Shown here piece after piece: positions 42,879-49,637 of a stretch of 64,000 nt of DNA. Position numbers and translations under genes: made by a program. Every line of letters begins with the position of its first letter. Position 1 is the stretch's first letter. Origin of the DNA: an uncultured Flavobacteriales bacterium (GTDB taxonomy: Bacteria; Bacteroidota; Bacteroidia; Flavobacteriales_G; Salibacteraceae); assembly GCA_943788725.1 (NCBI GenBank), contig CALSRJ010000005.1:62001-126000 (forward strand). Reading direction: 5' to 3'. Below the pieces are notes generated by a model. The model was not told the DNA's origin, searched no databases, and saw only the letters and a program-made list of their open reading frames with translations.

Positions 42879-42896
42879 ATTAAGCTATTGTTACGT
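42879..42896 (-). promoter_or_regulatory. Candidate Pho-type operator upstream of the beta-helix gene
   Basis: Minus-strand ACGTAACAATAGCTTAAT, 75-92 bp before the ATG at 42804. Its two halves match those upstream of the porin gene, with a 5-base rather than a 6-base spacer. Confidence 0.4.
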
Positions 42897-42911
42897 TGAG
42901 GTTAATCGCGA

Positions 42912-45761
42912 TCATTCGGCGCCGAAGAACTTGTAGCTAAGAGAAACGCCATAGTTCACCCCAAGTCTGTATTCGTTGAAAACAAAGGTTTCACCTCCAA
43001 TCTTTTGTGTTTGCAGGATCCGTGGGTTTAAGATGTTTTTCACAGAGATGTTCAGGTCGAAGCGGTCGCTGAGTTCATTCTTCATCACTAGATCCAGTGT
43101 GTTTACAGGCCGCTCGTAAACGTCTCCTTTTCCATAGGTGCCAGCGAGCACAACACGCGGACCGAATACATTGTAGACCAGGGCAATGTTAGACTTGATG
43201 TTGTTGAAGTCGAAGGCATAGGACAAACTGGAAGAAACCAGGTAGGGACTTGCGCCTAGCATGGGGCGCTCGTTGTTGGTCGCCAGAATGGTTCCTTTAG
43301 ACGTCTGAACTGAATCGGAGGTGCCAATCGAGAATCGAGAGTAATTGAAAGCGGCATTGACGCCTAGGTCTATGTTGTCAATCACACGCGACTCATCCTC
43401 ATTGGATGCACCAAACAGATCGCCCAATGAAAACTTGGATTCCATTTCTACGCCACCCACTACTGCACTTCCTAGGTTGAAGTAGGTAAAGAGTGTCCCC
43501 GATGTGGGCACTTCGAAACGTTCAATGGGGTTTTCGATGTACTTCCCAAACACGGTAAGCGCGAACATTTGACCCACCGCTGGAAACCGCTCGTACTTTA
43601 AGTCGACATTATATGCATACCCACTCGTCAAGTCCACGTTTCCTTCGAAGAGCCTGCGCGATTGATCTTGGTACTGAAAAGGAGCCAACTCCCTGAAGTT
43701 GGGTCGCGATGTAGTTTGCGATGCGGCGAGCCTTACGTTGCTCTTCTCATTGACCATGTATTTCATGTTCAGTGAAGGGAAGATGTTGATAGTATCAAAC
43801 GTAGAAGTCCGGTATTCATCTTTCAATCGATCTCCAAGGAGTTTGTACTCGACCTCCTGCGTTGTGCACTCAACACGAGCGCCCAAGACTACCAACAGGC
43901 GATTGGCAAATAGATATTCAGCATTCATATAACCCGCAAGGATGTCTTGCGAAGCAAAGTGAACCCTTGAACCATCTCGTGCTTCTGTGTATTGGTATTG
44001 ACCAGAAACGTAACTCGAAGGGTTGAGGTATTGATCGGGATTGAGGCTAGACACAATTAAGCCTTGGTTCTGAAGAGAATCCGCGTACGACTTCATTTGA
44101 ACATTGAATTGCCTCCAAGTGAAGTCACGCTGCTTCCATCGTGGCGCAACTCCCACGGTGATCTTGCCCGTGGCCTGATCGTTTTCGTCCATTTGGAAAT
44201 TCCAAGTGATGGCTGCCCGGGCATTCATCTCTGTTTCGTTCAAGGCACTGAAGAAGCGATGGTTGTCTGATGCGTTGAGCACCGCAAAAGTGTAGTCTGA
44301 CTTAGTAGCGTCACTCGCCTCGTAAAGGAGTTGGCTGCGATCTGGCTCTTCATTCTTCGCGAGGTTCATGCTTGCGCCCCATTGCACTTCGATGCGCTTG
44401 TTTACAAGCACATGCTCACCCCTCAATTGACCCGTGGCGAGGCTGTTGACGCGCAATGTGTTCCGAACGGAGTACAAGTAAGAGTTGCGATCCCTGTCGC
44501 GGATCAAAGCATCGTAGTTTGAAATCGCATCAGATGTATTGTGTGTATAGAGTCCAGTCAACTGGATGTTGTGATCCCTTGTTGGACGGAAGTACAAATT
44601 CGCCAACCCCGTAGATGTAGTTTGGTGGTCGTACTTGGTGGTCTGAAAGTAGTTCTTGTCAACGCCGCGGTTATCCAGGTTTCGCGCGAACCCTTCCTGC
44701 GTTTGGTAGCCGTTTTCGTGATCTGCTGAAACCAGCAGTCCAATCAAACCCTCACTGCCAAACGAAGTTGAATTACCAGCCTGAACGCTCACGGCCGTGC
44801 CCGGCATAGCGTTGCTGACCACAGGATTCAAGTTGCGGCTAAACGGATCATTTTGATCATCAGGAGAAGAGCTGTAGTACGCAGATTGGTATCCCTGCTC
44901 GAGGGAGGCCGGCAGTACCCGCTCCGGGTAGTTGGGGGCAATGGTGAATGGCGTAGCGCTTTGCTGAGCAGATTCAAAACGACGGAAGGTGGTGACCGAA
45001 TTTCCTTTGAAGCTGAGTCCTACTTTAACGTAAGGGCGTTCGTAATAATCCTTGGTAGAAATGTCAATCGTGGCACCAGCGAAATCTCCGGGCAGGGCTG
45101 GGTTGAATGCTTTGTAAACATCAATACTCTGAACGATGCTGTTTGGAAAGATGGAAAGGTCGATCAGCTTCTTGTCAGGGTTGGAAGAAGGAATGGGCAA
45201 TCCGTTTAAGAGGGCAGAGTTGTAGCGATCACCCAACCCGCGCACAAACACATCGTTGTTTCCTTTTGACTTGGAAACGCCGCTGATCTTTTGCACGCCT
45301 TGTTCAACGTCTGAAGCACCTTGCCTTGAAAGTTCTGCCGCTCCAATAGACTGTTGGATGGCGGAGGCGTTCTTTTGCTCCATAAGCAGTACGTTCTCAC
45401 TCTCGCGATTCATCTTCGCCTCGATCTCAACTGCTTTCAACACCATAGCGTTGGTTCCCATTACTCGCTTCACCTCCACTGGGGTAGCGACTTGCACAGA
45501 AATCATACTGGTGTCTGACTGCATGCCTACGCTGCTGATAATAAGGGCGTGTTGACCAACGGGTCCTTCAAAAGAGAAGTTGCCATCAAAGTCGGTAGAA
45601 GTGCCGATAGTAGTACCTTCAAGGAATACGTTTGCAAAGGGAACGGGGAATTCACTTCCTCCTGCCACCTCAACGACGGTTCCTTTAATGGTGCCAGATT
45701 GACCAAATAAATGTGATGTTAGGAACAATCCGATCAATAGTAGATAAATGTGTCGCGTCAT
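42912..45761 (-). CDS. TonB-dependent receptor with CarboxypepD_reg domain
   Basis: 949 residues. Signal peptide (MTRHIYLLLIGLFLTSHLFG), then a CarboxypepD_reg/CNA-like domain (~23-105: GTIKGTVVEVAGG, GTSTDFDGNFSFEG). The plug follows (~125-250: SGVSKSKGNNDVFVRGLGDR, DLSIFPNSIVQSIDVYKAF) and then a 22-strand barrel ending LSYKFFGAE. There is no SusD partner gene, so it is not a classical SusCD glycan system. Such receptors import scarce solutes using the proton-motive force transmitted by TonB. Its setting between the beta-helix lipoprotein and the PhoB/PhoR-type regulators suggests it imports a phosphorus-containing solute or a phosphate complex; this is inferred from context. Its promoter region has a shortened version of the operator-like element. 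Confidence 0.9.
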   Translation of the reverse strand: MTRHIYLLLIGLFLTSHLFGQSGTIKGTVVEVAGGSEFPVPFANVFLEGTTIGTSTDFDGNFSFEGPVGQHALIISSVGMQSDTSMISVQVATPVEVKRVMGTNAMVLKAVEIEAKMNRESENVLLMEQKNASAIQQSIGAAELSRQGASDVEQGVQKISGVSKSKGNNDVFVRGLGDRYNSALLNGLPIPSSNPDKKLIDLSIFPNSIVQSIDVYKAFNPALPGDFAGATIDISTKDYYERPYVKVGLSFKGNSVTTFRRFESAQQSATPFTIAPNYPERVLPASLEQGYQSAYYSSSPDDQNDPFSRNLNPVVSNAMPGTAVSVQAGNSTSFGSEGLIGLLVSADHENGYQTQEGFARNLDNRGVDKNYFQTTKYDHQTTSTGLANLYFRPTRDHNIQLTGLYTHNTSDAISNYDALIRDRDRNSYLYSVRNTLRVNSLATGQLRGEHVLVNKRIEVQWGASMNLAKNEEPDRSQLLYEASDATKSDYTFAVLNASDNHRFFSALNETEMNARAAITWNFQMDENDQATGKITVGVAPRWKQRDFTWRQFNVQMKSYADSLQNQGLIVSSLNPDQYLNPSSYVSGQYQYTEARDGSRVHFASQDILAGYMNAEYLFANRLLVVLGARVECTTQEVEYKLLGDRLKDEYRTSTFDTINIFPSLNMKYMVNEKSNVRLAASQTTSRPNFRELAPFQYQDQSRRLFEGNVDLTSGYAYNVDLKYERFPAVGQMFALTVFGKYIENPIERFEVPTSGTLFTYFNLGSAVVGGVEMESKFSLGDLFGASNEDESRVIDNIDLGVNAAFNYSRFSIGTSDSVQTSKGTILATNNERPMLGASPYLVSSSLSYAFDFNNIKSNIALVYNVFGPRVVLAGTYGKGDVYERPVNTLDLVMKNELSDRFDLNISVKNILNPRILQTQKIGGETFVFNEYRLGVNYGVSLSYKFFGAE

Positions 45762-45824
45762 TTTTTAATTCTTACGGGCACAAAGTTCCGCCCCTAGAGT
45801 CAGGATATTTTTAATATTGGATTA

Positions 45825-45838
45825 ATTAAGCGTTAAGT
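45825..45838 (-). promoter_or_regulatory. Shortened operator-like element upstream of the TonB receptor
   Basis: Minus-strand ACTTAACGCTTAAT, 64-77 bp before the receptor ATG, in the region shared with the divergent response-regulator gene. It keeps the TAAC and CTTAAT parts of the porin and beta-helix elements but with a one-base spacer. A possible -7 box GAACTTTG lies nearer the gene. Confidence 0.28.
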
Positions 45839-45907
45839 GATTTCTGTCGACTTGATGATTAGATAACACTTGAGGCGTTTTGATAATAACGGTTTAACCT
45901 TGAAGAC

Positions 45908-46636
45908 ATGGCTCGCAACCTACATTCGGACAACTATTCAGATAACACGGAGCCCATGCTTGCGAAGAAGAAGATTCTGGTGGTGGATGATGAGGAGGAT
46001 ATTCTTGAGTTCATCAGTTACAACCTAGACAGAGAAGGCGCTAAGGTCTATACGGCCAAGAACGGCATCGATGCGATTGAGATTGCCCGAAAGAAAAAAC
46101 CGGACCTCATTTTGCTCGACTTGATGATGCCAGAAATCGACGGCGTGGAAACTTGCCTCCGTTTGAGAGAGATCCAAGAAACCAAGCACATCATCGTCGC
46201 GTTTTTGACTGCGCGTGGAGAAGACTATTCGCAAATCGCAGGATTTGATGCTGGCGCGGATGATTACATCACCAAGCCGATCAAGCCGCGTGTGCTGATC
46301 AGCCGCCTGAAGGCACTTCTCAGAAGGAAAGAGAGTTCCATAACCTACGAAGGAGTAGCCGAGTTGAAATCATTGAAAATCGACCGAGACCGCTATGTGG
46401 TTGTCAAGGATGGACTCGAACTGAATCTGCCAAAAAAGGAATTCGAATTACTCGCCCTCCTCATTTCCGTTCCCGGAAAGGTATTCACCCGTGAAGCCAT
46501 TCTTTCTTCGGTTTGGGGGGATGATGTCATTGTGGGAGACAGGACCATTGATGTGCACATTCGAAAGCTTCGAGAGAAGATTGGTAGTACCCACATTAAG
46601 ACAATTAAAGGGGTAGGTTATAAGTTTGAGGAATAA
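45908..46636 (+). CDS. OmpR/PhoB-family response regulator (probable phoB)
   Basis: 242 residues; a second ATG at 45956 begins exactly at the receiver domain (LAKKKILVVDDEEDIL) and may be the true start. The receiver has the acidic pair Asp27/Asp28, the phosphoacceptor Asp71 in LILLDLMMPEIDG, and the lysine of DYITKPIKPR. A winged-helix trans_reg_C domain follows (LNLPKKEFELLALLISVPGK, GDRTIDVHIRKLREKIG). It should bind DNA as a dimer after phosphorylation by the adjacent kinase. The divergent neighbours (porin, cotransporter, receptor) point to phosphate as the signal, making it the local PhoB. The kinase gene begins 13 bases downstream. Confidence 0.9.
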   Translation: MARNLHSDNYSDNTEPMLAKKKILVVDDEEDILEFISYNLDREGAKVYTAKNGIDAIEIARKKKPDLILLDLMMPEIDGVETCLRLREIQETKHIIVAFLTARGEDYSQIAGFDAGADDYITKPIKPRVLISRLKALLRRKESSITYEGVAELKSLKIDRDRYVVVKDGLELNLPKKEFELLALLISVPGKVFTREAILSSVWGDDVIVGDRTIDVHIRKLREKIGSTHIKTIKGVGYKFEE

Positions 46637-46649
46637 TTCCTCGAACGCG

Positions 46650-47696
46650 ATGAAGATCGAGAACCCCAAACAGATTAGCCTGCTCATTGCAGGGAGCGTG
46701 AGCGCTGTGCCGCTCGCGGTGACCATTGTGATTTACCTGATCGAGCAATGGGATATTCCAGTGTGGTTCTTTTTGCTGTATGGTATCGTTTCCTTCGGCG
46801 TTGGATGGCTGATTTCTTGGTGGGCGATTGAGGTTTTTCTCCTCGGGAAAATCAAGATGATCTACCGCACCATCTTTTCACCAATGAACATGGAAGAGCG
46901 GATCAAGGATGCCGCTTCCAGTGGGGATCAACTCGGAAGCGTTCAGAAAGACGTGCAAGAGTGGGCCTCGATCAAACAAAAGGAAATCACGGCACTGAGA
47001 GAACAAGCGCGGTTTCGAAGAGATTTTATCGGAAACCTTGCCCACGAACTCCGCACGCCGATCTTTAATATGCAAGGGTATTTACACACCTTGATCGAAG
47101 GAGGCTTGGAAGACCCGAAAATCAACTACGACTACTTAGACCGCGCGGACAAGAACCTAGATCGCTTGGTTGTACTGATTGAGGACTTGGATCACATCTC
47201 TAAATTGGAGTCGGGAAGCACTTCGCTTAAGTTCGAAAAGTTCAACATGGTGAAGGTGGTGGAAGAGGTCTTCAAACTGCTGGAAATTGCCGCGTCGAAG
47301 AAGAAGATCAAGCTGTCGTTTGACCAGAAATATGAAAAGCCCATTACCGTCAAGGCAGACCGCAGCAAGATGCTACAAGTGATCACCAACTTGGTCATGA
47401 ATTCTATCCACTACGGAAAGAACAAGGGCTTTTGTAAGGTCAAGTTTTTCGACATGAGTGAAAAGGTATTGGTGGAAGTATCGGATGATGGCATTGGGAT
47501 TGAGAGCGACCACCTTCCACGCCTGTTTGAGCGGTTCTATCGAGTAGACCGCAGCCGCTCTCGCCACGAAGGAGGCACAGGACTCGGCCTAGCCATCTGT
47601 AAACACATCATCGAATCGCATGGCCAAACCATCAGCGTGCGCAGTGTTGTAGACAAGGGAACCACCTTTTCCTTTACCCTCGAAAAAGCCAAGTAA
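46650..47696 (+). CDS. Sensor histidine kinase, PhoR-like
   Basis: 348 residues from the ATG at 46650; a TTG-initiated frame overlapping the regulator stop is rejected. Two transmembrane helices (~11-30 and ~38-58) are joined by a loop of only a few residues, so there is essentially no periplasmic sensor. HisKA contains NLAHELRTP (His132), and HATPase_c contains NLVMNSIHYG, DDGIGI, LFERFYRVDRSR and GTGLGLAI. A short membrane-proximal linker takes the place of the usual HAMP and PAS. This lean form is the common PhoR type in Bacteroidota, which must sense through a membrane partner. Here the PhoU-like domain of the Na+/phosphate cotransporter is the only obvious partner in the window. Confidence 0.9.
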   Translation: MKIENPKQISLLIAGSVSAVPLAVTIVIYLIEQWDIPVWFFLLYGIVSFGVGWLISWWAIEVFLLGKIKMIYRTIFSPMNMEERIKDAASSGDQLGSVQKDVQEWASIKQKEITALREQARFRRDFIGNLAHELRTPIFNMQGYLHTLIEGGLEDPKINYDYLDRADKNLDRLVVLIEDLDHISKLESGSTSLKFEKFNMVKVVEEVFKLLEIAASKKKIKLSFDQKYEKPITVKADRSKMLQVITNLVMNSIHYGKNKGFCKVKFFDMSEKVLVEVSDDGIGIESDHLPRLFERFYRVDRSRSRHEGGTGLGLAICKHIIESHGQTISVRSVVDKGTTFSFTLEKAK

Positions 47697-47706
47697 GGCC
47701 ATTGCC

Positions 47707-48693
47707 ATGGAACACTTTAGAACAGAGGTTGAAGCGCCGGAATTTCCCTTTTTCATCGACCATGAAAGTCGGGTGGTGATGCTGGGATCTTGTTTTGCAG
47801 AGAACGTGGGAGGTCGCCTCCAGCAAAACAAAATCGAGACGCTCATCAATCCATTCGGGATCCTGTTCAACCCATTTTCCATCATGAATGCCCTGGAGCG
47901 CATGCTCAACAATCGACCTTATTCCAATGAGGATCTGATGCAAGTGGGCGAACAATGGGTCAGCTTAGACCACCACGGGAGTTTCAACCATACCAACGCA
48001 GATACTTGCGTGGAAGGCATCAACGCATCCTTGACCAATGGCGCGGAGGCGTTGAAGAAAGCAGACACGCTCTTCATTACGCTGGGCTCAGCCTGGTTGT
48101 ATGAACACACCGCAAGCGGTCGCACGGTTGCCAATTGTCACAAGATCCCAAACAAGGAATTTAGGAAGCGCCTCCTTTCCTTTCAGGAGGTGCACCTCAT
48201 TCTGCGGCACATTCCCGACTTCTTGCGATCGAAGGGAATCAAGGCGAACGTGGTCTTCACGGTGAGTCCCGTTCGGCATTGGAAAGATGGAGCCGTAGAA
48301 AACCAACGTTCCAAAGCCCACCTAGTCGCAGGAGCCCACGCGGTGGTTGATGAATTCGATGCTTGCCACTACTTTCCTGCCTACGAAATGTTGATTGACG
48401 ACCTGCGCGACTACCGCTTCTATGGCGCTGACATGTTGCATCCTTCTCCACAGGCGATCGACTATGTCTGGCAAAAATTTGAGACGAGCTTCTTCTCCGA
48501 CGAAACGCGGATCATGGGGAACGAATTGAAGGCCATCATGCAAGCGGTTCAACACCGACCCATGGATCCGGAGAGCAATTCCTTTCAGCGGTTTCTAAAA
48601 AAGCAGATCGACATCATCACAGCGCTCGAAAAGAAATACCCCAGCCTAGATCTATCCAAAGAAAGAGAGCACTTCAAGGGGTATCAATTCTAA
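47707..48693 (+). CDS. GSCFA-domain protein
   Basis: 328 residues. The family-naming motif is at residues 27-31 in VVMLGSCFAENVG, followed by NPFGILFNPFSI. Later conserved parts are TLGSAWLYEH, NCHKIPNKEF, FTVSPVRHWKDG and DMLHPSPQAIDYVW. The serine after Gly and the Asp-x-x-His near the end are laid out as in SGNH/GDSL hydrolases, so esterase activity is plausible, but the family has no established function. There is no signal peptide. It begins 10 bp after the kinase gene and may be cotranscribed with it; its 3' end overlaps the convergent glycosyltransferase gene by 4 bp. Confidence 0.9.
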   Translation: MEHFRTEVEAPEFPFFIDHESRVVMLGSCFAENVGGRLQQNKIETLINPFGILFNPFSIMNALERMLNNRPYSNEDLMQVGEQWVSLDHHGSFNHTNADTCVEGINASLTNGAEALKKADTLFITLGSAWLYEHTASGRTVANCHKIPNKEFRKRLLSFQEVHLILRHIPDFLRSKGIKANVVFTVSPVRHWKDGAVENQRSKAHLVAGAHAVVDEFDACHYFPAYEMLIDDLRDYRFYGADMLHPSPQAIDYVWQKFETSFFSDETRIMGNELKAIMQAVQHRPMDPESNSFQRFLKKQIDIITALEKKYPSLDLSKEREHFKGYQF

Positions 48694-49634
48694 AGTTTTG
48701 GACCGTGAAGTCGGGCCAAATATTCCTGTTCCGTTTGACCTGGAGTAGGATGGTATTCGACGTTGTTCACCCCTAGAGCATCCAAGTCCATGATCGTCGA
48801 GTAGCCGCTTCGGGCAATGATCAGATCTGCGGATACCAGCGCCTCGGCTAATCGTTTATCACCCATGTGATGTACCACCTTGAGTTGGTCGATCTGACTT
48901 TCTTTCGGCTCGTCGGGTTTCCCTTCTAGGATCAAAGCGCGTTCACCACTTTCGATCAATCGCCGCGCGACTTCTGCTTCGAAGATGCTCCGCTGGGGTT
49001 CGGGGCCGCTGATGGCCGCTACTACTTTCATAGGGTCCGCCCCTTTGGGTACCACCTTGCCATCAAATCGACTCAAGGGACCGATGTACCGGTAGTGCTT
49101 TGGCATGTTGTCGGGATGAGAGAGATCCCCTGCCAGTCCAGGAGATTCGGCGTGATCCGGTATCCACACTTCGTCGTATTGGTTCATCACCCAATGATTG
49201 AGCCGGTTGATGAGTCCTTCAAAGCGTGGACTCATGATCTTGATTTGGTGACTCACGAAAACGCATCGGCAATGCCGTGACCACAAACCAAATCTGGAAT
49301 CGGAAATGACCAGGTCAATCGACTCAGATCGGATGAGTCGCTGCAACTTCTGATGTTCTTTCCAAATGCTGGCCATCAAACCCAAGCCATGCCAAGTGAA
49401 GTGGCGCACCATGTTTCCATCGGCGGGATAGGTGATGGTTTTGAAAGGGAATGCAACAAAACGAAGCGCGGGAAAATGTTCCTGAAGCAAAGCCAACGGG
49501 CCACCGGAAGCGGCCACCATGACTTCATGCCCCAAATCCAATTGCTGTTGAATCAGTGGTATACACCTCGCGGCGTGACCTAATCCCCAATGCAGAGGAG
49601 CGACGAGTACGCGCTCAATCTTAGGGGTGTTCAT
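48690..49634 (-). CDS. Glycosyltransferase, GT28/COG1819-like, possibly short at the C-terminus
   Basis: 314 residues. It has a GT-B fold with the N-terminal VLVAPLHWGLGHAARCIPLI and a C-terminal nucleotide-sugar-binding half with ADLIIARSGYSTIMDLDALG and PTPGQTEQEYLARL. This is the family of putative UDP-sugar:lipid transferases common in Bacteroidota, related to MurG. The protein stops only a few residues after EQEYLARL, where I remember homologues going on for about 30 residues, and its end overlaps the convergent GSCFA gene. A recent 3' truncation is possible. The acceptor is unknown. Its start is three bases before the reprolysin stop, so it may be read from the same transcript as the protease. 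Confidence 0.82.
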   Translation of the reverse strand: MNTPKIERVLVAPLHWGLGHAARCIPLIQQQLDLGHEVMVAASGGPLALLQEHFPALRFVAFPFKTITYPADGNMVRHFTWHGLGLMASIWKEHQKLQRLIRSESIDLVISDSRFGLWSRHCRCVFVSHQIKIMSPRFEGLINRLNHWVMNQYDEVWIPDHAESPGLAGDLSHPDNMPKHYRYIGPLSRFDGKVVPKGADPMKVVAAISGPEPQRSIFEAEVARRLIESGERALILEGKPDEPKESQIDQLKVVHHMGDKRLAEALVSADLIIARSGYSTIMDLDALGVNNVEYHPTPGQTEQEYLARLHGPKL

Positions 49635-49637
49635 AGA

